From positions 227,641 to 291,640 of the forward strand of contig CP144790.1 of the NCBI GenBank assembly GCA_036689315.1: 64,000 nt of DNA. The letters run 5' to 3'. The notes below the pieces were generated by a model, which was not told where the DNA came from, made no database searches, and was given only the letters and a program-made list of their open reading frames with translations. Position numbers and translations under genes: made by a program. Origin of the DNA: Stammera capleta_W. Lineage in GTDB: Bacteria; Pseudomonadota; Gammaproteobacteria; Enterobacterales; Enterobacteriaceae. Of the stretch, positions 44,126-52,476 are shown piece after piece. Every line of letters begins with the position of its first letter. Position 1 is the first letter of the stretch.

Positions 44126-45454
44126 ATGAGTTTTTGTTTAATAAAAGAAAGTATTAAAAATTTAATTTTTAAATATAAATATATAAATTTTTTGGTTGGT
44201 TTTAGTGGTGGATTAGATTCAACAGTATTATTATATGCTTTATTTAATATAAAAAAAAAATATAATTATATTAATATAAGAGCTATATATATAAATCATA
44301 ATATTTCTTATTTATCAAAAAAATGGGAAAAACATTGTATTTATATATGTAAAATTTTGAAAATAAAATTGATAATAGAAAATATTTTTTTTGAAAATAA
44401 AAAAAAAAATATTGAGGAAAAATCTAGAAATGTTAGATATTATTTTTATAAAAAAAATTTATTATTTAATGAAGTAATACTTACAGCTCATCATAAAAAT
44501 GATCAATGTGAATCATTCATTCTTGCTTTAAAGAGAGGTAGTGGTTTAAGAGGTTTATCTGGAATAAAAAAATATTTAAATATTGATAATTTTATAATTA
44601 TTAGACCTTTTTTAGATATAGAAAAAAAATATATAGAAATTTATGCTAAAAAATATAAATTATTATGGATAAATGATAATAATAATTTAAATTTGAATTT
44701 TGATAGAGTTTTTTTGCGTATAAAAATAATACCTGAATTAATTAAAAGATGGGATTTTTTTGTTAATTCTGTAAATAGAAGTGCTAAAATATGTTATAAA
44801 CAAGAAAAACTTATAAATAAATTGTTAGAAAATAAATATAAATTTATATGTAAAAATAAAGAATTTTTGAATATAAATTCGTTAATTTTTTTAAAAAAAG
44901 AAGAAATAATTTTTATATTGAGAAAATGGTTAAGATTTAATAAAAAAAAAATGTTATCTTATAAAAATATAAATTTAATATTAAAAATTTTATATATAAA
45001 TAAAGAATATATAAGTTTAACATTTAAAAATTTTTCTATACATAAATATAAAAAATATATTTATATTACAAGAAAAATTCCTGTATTAAAAAAAAAAATT
45101 TTTTATTGGGATATAAATAAATCCAATTTTTTTGTTTTACCACATAAAATAGGTTTTTTATATATAAAAAATAAAAATAATAAAAAAAAAAACAATATAA
45201 ATTTAATTAGAAAACCTTATGATAATGAAAAAATATATATAAGATTTCAAGTAAAAGGAAATATAAATATATTAGGAAAAAATAAAAAGAAAGTTAAAAA
45301 AATATGGCAAGAGTTAAAAGTTTTTCCTTGGGAAAGAAAAATAACACCTATTATTTATTATAATAATAAACCTATATTATCACCTAATTTATTTAAAACA
45401 AAAGAATCAAAATATAAAAAATATTCATATTGGTTTATTTTTTTTAAGAAATAA
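44126..45454 (+). CDS. tilS: tRNA(Ile)-lysidine synthase
   Basis: Converts C34 to lysidine in tRNA-Ile(CAU) so that it reads AUA, which matters greatly in a genome full of ATA codons. The PP-loop SGGLDST is near residue 28. Family segments LTAHHKNDQCESFIL and RGSGLRGLSGI follow, then a diverged C-terminal domain. Length 442 aa against 432. Codon use is richer in G- and T-ending codons than in plus-strand genes to its left. Near proS, as in E. coli. Confidence 0.94.
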   Translation: MSFCLIKESIKNLIFKYKYINFLVGFSGGLDSTVLLYALFNIKKKYNYINIRAIYINHNISYLSKKWEKHCIYICKILKIKLIIENIFFENKKKNIEEKSRNVRYYFYKKNLLFNEVILTAHHKNDQCESFILALKRGSGLRGLSGIKKYLNIDNFIIIRPFLDIEKKYIEIYAKKYKLLWINDNNNLNLNFDRVFLRIKIIPELIKRWDFFVNSVNRSAKICYKQEKLINKLLENKYKFICKNKEFLNINSLIFLKKEEIIFILRKWLRFNKKKMLSYKNINLILKILYINKEYISLTFKNFSIHKYKKYIYITRKIPVLKKKIFYWDINKSNFFVLPHKIGFLYIKNKNNKKKNNINLIRKPYDNEKIYIRFQVKGNINILGKNKKKVKKIWQELKVFPWERKITPIIYYNNKPILSPNLFKTKESKYKKYSYWFIFFKK

Positions 45455-45459
45455 TTTTT

Positions 45460-47127
45460 TTATTTGTATTTTTCTATTAGAAAATTAAATATATTTTCTT
45501 TTTTTATGAAATAAATAAAACTATTTAATCTATCTCTAAATTCTATTAAACCTATAGATAAATTTTTGTTGCTTATAATAAGTAAATTTGGTATTCCTAT
45601 TAATTCAAAATCGGTAATCATTTTACCAAAATGTAATTTTCTATCATCAAATAAAATATTTATTTTATTTAAATTTAAAAATAAATATATTTCATTGCAA
45701 AAATTTAATACATTTTTAAATTGATACATATTTATAGGTATTATTCCTAATTTAAAGTTAGCTATTGATATAGGCCAAATTATACCTCTTTTGTCATGGT
45801 AGTTATCAATTATTGCACAAATAATTCTTGTTATACCTATTCCATAACATCCCATTAATATATTTTTATTTTTTTTGCAAAATATATTAGAATATTTATT
45901 TTCTAATTTAAAAATATGTGCTACTTCTATAGATTTTTCTATTATTGGAGATATATATTTTTTTTTTTTTATATTATTACTGTAATTTTTGCATATATCA
46001 AAAAAATTGTTAATTTTTATATCTCTAAAAAGATTAACATTTATTTTTAATTTATTTTTTTTATTAGAACCAATAATAAAATTTTTGTATAATATTAATG
46101 AATAATCTCCTATTATTTTATATTTTTTATTTATTGGTCCTAAAAATAAACTTTTAATTTTAAATTTTTTATATATTTTTTTTTCATTAAATATTTCTAT
46201 TTTTTCATATAAAAAAATATTTTTTATTTTTTTTTTATCTAGTTTTTTTTTTAAAGGTATTAATATATATATATATTTTTTTTTTTTTTTTAATAATATT
46301 AAATATGTTTTTATAAAATTATCATAATAATTAAATTTATTTTTTTCATTTATTGATATATATTTACATTTTAAAAGTTTTTTTTTTTTTTTTTGTTTTT
46401 TTTTTATTAAATATTTTTTTATTTTTAAAAATGATGAATATTTTAAATATTTATTTTTTTGATAAATTTTTATTTTATTTTCTCCATATTTTGAAATTAC
46501 ATGAAATTCATGTGATTTAGAACCTCCAATATTTCCACAATTTGCTTCTTTATAAAATGAATTTAATCCTATTTTTTTTAAAATATTTTTATAAGATTCT
46601 AATATTGAATAATATGTATTATTTAAACATTTTGAATTATTATGAAATGAATAAGCATCTTTCATAATAAATTCTCTTGAACGAATTAATCCATATTTAG
46701 GTCTAATTTCATCTCTAAATTTTGTTTGTATTTGATACAATATTTTAGGTATATTATTGATATTATTTTCTTTACATATAAAATTTGTAATTATTTCTTC
46801 GTGTGTTGGTGAAAGTATTAATAATTTTTTTTTTCTATCATAAAATTTAAATAATTCATTATATTTAAATATTCTTTTACTTTTTTTTCATAAATAACTA
46901 GAACTTATATTTGGTAAAATAATTTCATTTGCACCTAAATTATTCATAGTTTTTCTTATTATTTTTTTTATATTATTTATAATTCGTATACCATTTGGTA
47001 ATCATATATATATTCCTGATAATGATTTTCTTATTAATCCTCCTCTTATCATAAAATTATAGATTTTATTTTTGTTTTTTTTTGTGTTATTTTTACAGGT
47101 AAATAAAGTATATTTTGATGTTTTCAT
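45460..47127 (-). CDS. proS: prolyl-tRNA synthetase with two in-frame TGA (Trp) codons
   Basis: Class II synthetase. With the standard code the first 129 codons are cut off by two TGAs, and the frame begins at YQIQTKFRDEIRP. Reading TGA as Trp extends it to the ATG at 47125-47127. Codon 42 (47002-47004) lies in SGIYIWLPNG, matching SGLYTWLPTG of E. coli; codon 80 (46888-46890) lies in SYLWKKSKR, matching DLWQESGR. Motif 2 (TKFRDEIRPKYGLIRSREF), motif 3 (MGCYGIGITR) and the anticodon-binding domain are present, with a diverged editing insert. Length 555 aa against 572. Its other Trp codon (GIIWP) is TGG. Confidence 0.95.
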
Positions 47128-47201
47128 AAAAAACAAAATTTTTTTTTTATAAATTTTTATAAAAATATTTATAATGATTTTTTTAAATTTAAATTTAAAT
47201 G

Positions 47202-47552
47202 TTAATTAATTTTACCTAAATAACAACCTCCTAAAAGATGTATATGTAAGTAATCTATTTCTTGTCCTGCATTTTTATTACAATTTATTATAATTCTATA
47301 TCCTTTTTTGTTTATTTTTTTTTTTTTTGCTATTTTTGATGCTACAAATAATAATTTACCTAATATTAAAAAATTTGATTTATTTATTTTATTTAAGTTT
47401 TTTATATATATATTAGGAATAATAATTATATGTATTGGTGCTTTGGGTTTTATATCATAAAAAGCTGATATGTCTTTATCTTTATAAACATAATTTACTT
47501 TTATTTCATTTTTTATAATTTTTTGAAATATATTTTCTTTTTTTTTTTTCAT
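47202..47552 (-). CDS. hinT: HIT-family purine nucleoside phosphoramidase (HinT), one triad His changed
   Basis: Small HIT hydrolase acting on adenosine phosphoramidates. FQKIIKNEI, FYDIKPKAPIHIIIIPN and NAGQEIDYLHIHLLGG match E. coli HinT. In the triad H-x-H-x-H the first His is Tyr101; the central His103, the nucleophile in the family, and His105 remain. Length 116 aa against 119. Located between proS and the tRNA-Ile/tRNA-Trp pair; convergent with neither. Confidence 0.9.
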   Translation of the reverse strand: MKKKKENIFQKIIKNEIKVNYVYKDKDISAFYDIKPKAPIHIIIIPNIYIKNLNKINKSNFLILGKLLFVASKIAKKKKINKKGYRIIINCNKNAGQEIDYLHIHLLGGCYLGKIN

Positions 47553-47663
47553 ATATTATTATATATAATAAATTAAATATTTATTTAAATTAAATTATTA
47601 ATTATATATAATTATAATATAATATATATTAATAATAATTTATTATTATTAATTTTTTATTTT

Positions 47664-47736
47664 AGGTCTATAGCTCAGTGGTTAGAGCACACCCCTGATA
47701 AGGGTGAGGTCAGTGGTTCAAATCCACTTGGACCTA
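47664..47736 (+). tRNA. tRNA-Ile (GAU)
   Basis: Stem CACCC/GGGTG with loop CTGATAA, anticodon GAT. Acceptor AGGTCTA pairs with TGGACCT; discriminator A at 47736; CCA not encoded. In E. coli this tRNA lies in the rRNA operon spacer; here it stands beside tRNA-Trp, 11 bases apart, and no rRNA is in the window. Confidence 0.96.
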
Positions 47737-47747
47737 TAATAATTAAT

Positions 47748-47819
47748 AGGGGTATAGTTTAATAGGTAAAATTTTGGTCTCCAAAATCATAGTTGAAGGT
47801 TCAAATCCTTCTACCCCTG
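47748..47819 (+). tRNA. tRNA-Trp with CCA anticodon, A24 and an unpaired 27-43 position
   Basis: Loop CTCCAAA gives anticodon CCA at 47781-47783. Acceptor AGGGGTA pairs with TACCCCT and the discriminator is G73, the TrpRS identity base. T arm GAAGG-TTCAAAT-CCTTC is intact. Two points bear on UGA reading: the D stem has U11-A24 (A at 47771), the base found in the E. coli Hirsh UGA suppressor; and U27-U43 (47774 and 47790) do not pair, shortening the anticodon stem to four pairs, one of them G30-U40. A36-A37-A38 is a MiaA/MiaB target. It is the only tRNA-Trp in the window; a second, UCA-type gene could exist elsewhere. Confidence 0.96.
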
Positions 47820-47834
47820 TTTTTTTTATGGTAT

Positions 47835-49103
47835 TTATATTTTTATAGGTATAAAAATTTTTATTAAAAATCCACCTTTAATACTTTTTCCTATTTTTAT
47901 TTTTCCTAAATGTTTATTAATTATTTTTTTTACTATATATAAACCTAAACCCATTTTATAATATGATAAATTTTTTTTTTTTATTTTTGGTAATGGTTTA
48001 AATAAAAATTTTTTTTCTTTTTTTTTTATTCCTGGTCCATCATCTTCAATTTGAAACCAAATATATATATTTTTTTTTAAACCACTACTTATTTTTATTC
48101 ATTTTTTACTATAATTAATTGCATTTGTAATAATATTTATTAATGCTCTTTTAATAAGAAAACGATTTATTTTGGTTTTTATTATTTTTTTTTCTAAATT
48201 AGTTTCTATTTTTTTTTTTTTTTTTGAAAAAATTTTTATTACTTCGTTTATTAAATTATTTAAATTAGTTTTTTCTAAATTTTTAATTTTTTTTTTTTCT
48301 TTTTTTAATGTATTATTTAAATAATAAAGTAATAAATTACAATCTTTAATATCTTTATATATAAATTTTATTAATTTTTTGTTTTTTTTTGAAATATTTT
48401 TTTTAATAATTTCTATTAATAATATAAAACGAGTTAAATAATTTCTTATGTCGTGTATTATTGTTGATAATAAAATTTTTTTTTTATATAAAAAATTTTT
48501 TATTTTTTTTAAAATATTAAAAATGAAAAAAAATTCTTTATTTTGTGGATAAAAGATAATATTTTTTTTATTAATATTATTAAATTTTATATTTTTTAAT
48601 GATTTTGTTTCATTAAAAAAAAATTTTATATATATATATATAAAATACCAAAAAATTATTATTATGTAATAAAATATTATTTTTTTATTTTTTTCTTTTA
48701 ATTTTTTTATTTTTAAAATATAAAAAATATTATAAAATTTTAAAAATTTTAATATATAAAAATTTTTATTTATATAAATACATAATAAATTGTTACATTT
48801 TTTTTTTAAATAATTGTATTTATAAAATATTTTTTTTTTATTTAAATATATTTTTATATTATTTAAATAATTTTTTATTTTAAAAGGAATAATTAAATAT
48901 TTATTTTTTATGTTAAAATAATCCCTAGAAATAAATCCATATATTTTATTTACATAAATAATATTAAAATTCTGTAAACTAGGGATTAATATAAATTTAT
49001 TTATAATAAAATATAAATAAATAATATTTAAATATATTAATAAATTAAATATAAAAAAAATTCTATTTACTAATTTTCTAGGAAATATATAATTATACAT
49101 CAT
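47835..49103 (-). CDS. envZ: osmosensor histidine kinase EnvZ with one in-frame TGA (Trp) codon
   Basis: Membrane sensor kinase partner of OmpR. Two hydrophobic segments (about residues 14-40 and 141-162) flank a strongly diverged periplasmic part. The H-box is STIIHDIRNYLTR with His217; the N-box is NIITNAINYS; G1 is EDDGPGI and G2 GLGLYIVKK. The standard frame stops at a TGA at 48099-48101 (codon 335), which reads YSKK-W-IKISSG, matching YGNGWIKVSSG in E. coli. The frame then runs on to TAA at 47835. Total 422 aa against 450, so the whole ATPase domain depends on UGA being read. Fourteen bases follow ompR, as in E. coli. Confidence 0.93.
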
Positions 49104-49117
49104 AATTATTTTTTATA

Positions 49118-49831
49118 TTATATTCCATCAGGAATAAAAACATAACCTAAACCCCAAATTGTTTGTATATATCTAGGATGAATTGGGTCTTCTTCTAATA
49201 CACGACGTAATCTAGATATTTGTACATCGATAGAGCGTTCCATTGCACTATATTTTCTTCCTCTTGCTAAATTCATTAATTTATCTCTAGATAATGGTTT
49301 TTTAGCATTAATTACTAATGTTTTTAGAACAGCGAATTCACCACTAGTTAATGGAATTAAGTTATTATTTTTAAACATTTCTCTTGTTGCTAAATTTAAT
49401 TTAAATTTTCCAAATTTTATTATTATTTCTTTTTTTGAAGGAGCACCAGGAAGTTCATTGTATTGTCTTCTTAAAACGGCTCTTATGCGAGCTAATAGTT
49501 CTCTAGGGTTGAAAGGTTTTGATATATAGTCGTCTGCACCAATTTCTAAACCTAATATACGGTCTATTTCTTCTCCTTTAGCTGTAATAATAATTATTGA
49601 AATAAAATTATTTTTATTTCTTAATTTTCTACATAAAGATAATCCATCTTCATCAGGTAATATTAAATCTAAAATTATTAAATTAAATGATTCTCTTATT
49701 AAGATTCTTTTCATTTGTTTAGCATTAGAAACACTTCTTACATAAAATTTATGTTCATTTAAATAACGTTCTAATAGAGATCTTAATCTTATATCATCAT
49801 CAACAATTAAAATTTTATAATTTTCTTTCAT
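49118..49831 (-). CDS. ompR: response regulator OmpR
   Basis: Response regulator with an N-terminal receiver domain (phospho-acceptor Asp55 in LIILDLILPDEDG, Lys105 in SKPFNPREL) and a C-terminal winged-helix DNA-binding domain (RSIDVQISRLRRVLEEDP, QTIWGLGYVF). Length 237 aa against 239, and one of the best conserved proteins in the window. AGGA lies before the ATG. In E. coli it controls porin genes; targets here are unknown because no porin is in the window and BamA lacks its barrel. Confidence 0.97.
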   Translation of the reverse strand: MKENYKILIVDDDIRLRSLLERYLNEHKFYVRSVSNAKQMKRILIRESFNLIILDLILPDEDGLSLCRKLRNKNNFISIIIITAKGEEIDRILGLEIGADDYISKPFNPRELLARIRAVLRRQYNELPGAPSKKEIIIKFGKFKLNLATREMFKNNNLIPLTSGEFAVLKTLVINAKKPLSRDKLMNLARGRKYSAMERSIDVQISRLRRVLEEDPIHPRYIQTIWGLGYVFIPDGI

Positions 49832-50074
49832 ATATAAAAATATCCTATTTTTTATTATTTGAAAATAATATAAATAAATATTTATATTTTTAAAATTATA
49901 TAAAATAATTAATGTTTAAAATGTTTTTTTATGTAAAAATATATCTTTTTTATAAAATTATTTATATATATATTTTTTTATAAAAATTTTTATTATAATT
50001 TATTGACAAAATATATTTAAAAATATTAAAATTTTATTTTGATTATTAAATAATAAATATAAATTTTAATATAT
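49832..50074. other. divergent intergenic region between ompR and nfuA
   Basis: The longest gene-free stretch (243 bp). It is T-rich then A-rich, with the ompR ribosome site at one end and one good promoter-like sequence toward nfuA (see 50003-50032). No RNA gene or repeat was recognised. Confidence 0.4.
50003..50032 (+). promoter_or_regulatory. candidate sigma-70 promoter for nfuA
   Basis: A perfect -35 hexamer TTGACA (50003-50008) is followed after 18 bp by TAAAAT (50027-50032) as -10, ending 42 bp before the nfuA ATG. An exact TTGACA stands out in DNA this poor in G and C. The -10 choice is uncertain. Confidence 0.45.
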
Positions 50075-50326
50075 ATGTGTAAAAAAAAAAAAGATAATTT
50101 ATTAAAAAAAATTATTGTTTTTGTAAAAAGTAATATTGTACCTTTATTAAAAAAACATAAAGGAAATATAAAAATAATTGGTATAAATGAAAATAATTTT
50201 TTATTAGTAAAATTAACAGGAAGATGTAGTTTTTGTATATTATCAAAATATACTTTAAAAAATTTAATAGAAAAAAAAATTGTTAATGTTTTTAAAAAAA
50301 TAAAAGGTTTATTGTTAGTTAATTAA
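50075..50326 (+). CDS. nfuA: NfuA-type iron-sulfur carrier, NifU C-terminal domain only
   Basis: 83-aa protein consisting of a NifU-like domain: VKSNIVPLLKKHKGNI then LTGRCSFCILSKYTLKNLIE, with the cluster-binding CxxC. The conserved pattern GxCxxCxxSxxTLKxxIE supports the family call. E. coli NfuA has 191 aa, with an N-terminal A-type domain that is absent here. It would deliver Fe-S clusters to targets such as MiaB in this window (inferred). In E. coli nfuA lies in the same region as ompR-envZ. Convergent with efp, which ends 2 bases away. Confidence 0.85.
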   Translation: MCKKKKDNLLKKIIVFVKSNIVPLLKKHKGNIKIIGINENNFLLVKLTGRCSFCILSKYTLKNLIEKKIVNVFKKIKGLLLVN

Positions 50327-50328
50327 TT

Positions 50329-50871
50329 TTATTTTCTACAAATATAAGATTTATATCTTGTATCTATTTTTATAAAATCTCCTTTTTTTATAAAGAAAGG
50401 AACTTTTATTTTTAAATTTTTATTTAATAATGCTATTTTTATATTATTACTTAATAATAATGATGTTGATTTAACTTTTCTATATATAAAAATAGGAATA
50501 TCTATATTTATTGGTTTTTTATTTCAAAAAATTATATTATATTCATCTCCTTCTTGTAACCAATATTTGTTTTTTTTTATAGAATTATATTCTATTAAAA
50601 TTTGTTTAAAATTTTTTTTATTTAAAAAAAACCAAGTTTTTTTATCATTATATATATATATATATTTATATTTAAATATATTTGCTTTTTTTATATTTTC
50701 ATTATATTTAAATGTTTTTTCTATTAATTTTTGTGTTATTAAATTTCTTATTTTTGTTCTTATAAATGGTTGTCCTTTTCCTGGTTTAATAAAATCTACA
50801 TATTCAATATTATATGGTTTATTAAAATAAATAATTTTATTATTTATAAAAAATATATTTTTAATTTTCAT
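50329..50871 (-). CDS. efp: elongation factor P with one in-frame TGA (Trp) codon
   Basis: Helps ribosomes make Pro-Pro bonds. FIKPGKGQPFIRTKIRNL matches FVKPGKGQAFARVKLRRL, keeping the lysine that carries beta-lysine in E. coli; KTFKYNENIKKANI follows. The standard frame stops at a TGA at 50524-50526 (codon 116) in NIIF-W-NKKPINI, which aligns with IVTLWNGQPISV. The continued frame contains KIKVPFFIKKGDFIKIDTRY, matching the third domain, and ends with TAA at 50329. Total 180 aa against 188. Two other Trp codons (KTWFF, YWLQ) are TGG. Confidence 0.95.
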
Positions 50872-50994
50872 ATTTAATTTTTTGATTTTTTTTTTAATAA
50901 ATAGAATAAAAATATATAAATAAAATTTAATTGTAAAATAAAATTGTATATACTATTTATATTAACATTAATTTAATTTAAATTTATAATAAAA

Positions 50995-52476
50995 ATGAAA
51001 TATTATATAGAAAATAATTTAAATTCATATATAAATTATGATTGTATATTTGTTGGTTTATTTGATGAAAAATTCTTAACATTAAAAGATTTTATTGATG
51101 ATAGTATTTTATATAAAGAAAAAAAAAAGTATTTTTTTAATGGAGAATATAATAATTTTATTTTAATTAAAGATTCATATTCAGAAAAAAAAATAGATAT
51201 AATTGTTATTGGTTTTGGTAATATTGTTAAATTAAATGAAATAAAATATATAAATATAATTAATAATTGTTTTAATATTATAAAAAAAAATAAATATATA
51301 AAAATATTATTTTCTTTACATAATATAAAAATAAATAATAGAAATTTAGAGTGGAATATAAATATATTAATTCAAACTTTTGAAAAATTAAATTATAGTT
51401 TTGATTTATTTAAATCTAAAAAAAAGGAAAAAAAAGATATTAATATATTTTTTTATGTTAAAAAAGAACAAAATGATTTTTTTATTTCAAATATAAAAAA
51501 ATATTTAATTATTTCTAAAGGTATAGAAAAATCTAAAAATTTAAGTAATACTCCTTCTAATATATGTACACCTTTATATATATCAGAAAAAATAAGAAAA
51601 ATTTTTATTGATAAAAAAATTGATTTATTGTTTATAACAGAAAAAATTATGAAAAATAAAGGAATGAATGCTTTTTTATCTGTTGGAAAAGGATCAAAAA
51701 ATAAATCTATAATGTCTATTATTAATTATAATAATAGTTTAGATAATAATAGTAAACCTATTGTTTTGATAGGAAAAGGATTAACATTTGATTCTGGTGG
51801 TATTTCTATAAAACCATCTATGAATATGCATGAAATGAAATTTGATATGGCTGGTGCTTCTGTTATATATGGTGTAATGTATATTTTATTTAAATTAAAT
51901 ATAAAATTGCATGTTATTGGTGTTTTAGCTTGTGCTGAAAATATGTTAGATAAAAATTCAGTTAAACCTGGAGATGTTGTAAAAACTTTATCAGGAAAAA
52001 CAGTAGAAATAATAAATACTGATGCTGAAGGAAGATTAGTATTATGTGATGTTTTGACATATATAAGTAAATATAATCCATCTATTATTATAGATGTAGC
52101 TACTTTAACTGGAGCTTGTGTTTCAGCTTTAGGAAAAGATATAAGTGGTTTATTATCTAATAATAGTAATTTAAGTAAATATTTATTAAAAAGTAGTATA
52201 AATTCAATGGATTATTTATGGGAATTACCTTTGTATAAAAAATATAAAGAACATTTAAAATCTAATATAGCTGATTATGCTAATTGTGGTGATAAAAATT
52301 ATGCTGGTACAATAACATCTGCTTTATTTTTGTCTTTTTTTATTAAAAAATATAAATGGGCTCATATTGATATAGCTGGAACAGCTTATGATAGTAATGG
52401 AGCAACAGGAAGACCTATAAATTTATTAGTTGATTTTATAATAAATTATTATAAAAATAAATATGATTATAAATAA
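50995..52476 (+). CDS. pepA: leucyl aminopeptidase (cytosol aminopeptidase)
   Basis: M17 metallo-aminopeptidase. The C-terminal catalytic domain has GKGLTFDSGGISIKP, the metal signature NTDAEGRLVLCD and VATLTGACV. Length 493 aa, against 503 in E. coli; the N-terminal third is diverged. Likely role: recycling amino acids from peptides. In E. coli PepA also binds DNA in Xer recombination; that role cannot be judged here. Its last 14 bases overlap valS; pepA-holC-valS is the E. coli order, with holC lost. Confidence 0.95.
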   Translation: MKYYIENNLNSYINYDCIFVGLFDEKFLTLKDFIDDSILYKEKKKYFFNGEYNNFILIKDSYSEKKIDIIVIGFGNIVKLNEIKYINIINNCFNIIKKNKYIKILFSLHNIKINNRNLEWNINILIQTFEKLNYSFDLFKSKKKEKKDINIFFYVKKEQNDFFISNIKKYLIISKGIEKSKNLSNTPSNICTPLYISEKIRKIFIDKKIDLLFITEKIMKNKGMNAFLSVGKGSKNKSIMSIINYNNSLDNNSKPIVLIGKGLTFDSGGISIKPSMNMHEMKFDMAGASVIYGVMYILFKLNIKLHVIGVLACAENMLDKNSVKPGDVVKTLSGKTVEIINTDAEGRLVLCDVLTYISKYNPSIIIDVATLTGACVSALGKDISGLLSNNSNLSKYLLKSSINSMDYLWELPLYKKYKEHLKSNIADYANCGDKNYAGTITSALFLSFFIKKYKWAHIDIAGTAYDSNGATGRPINLLVDFIINYYKNKYDYK

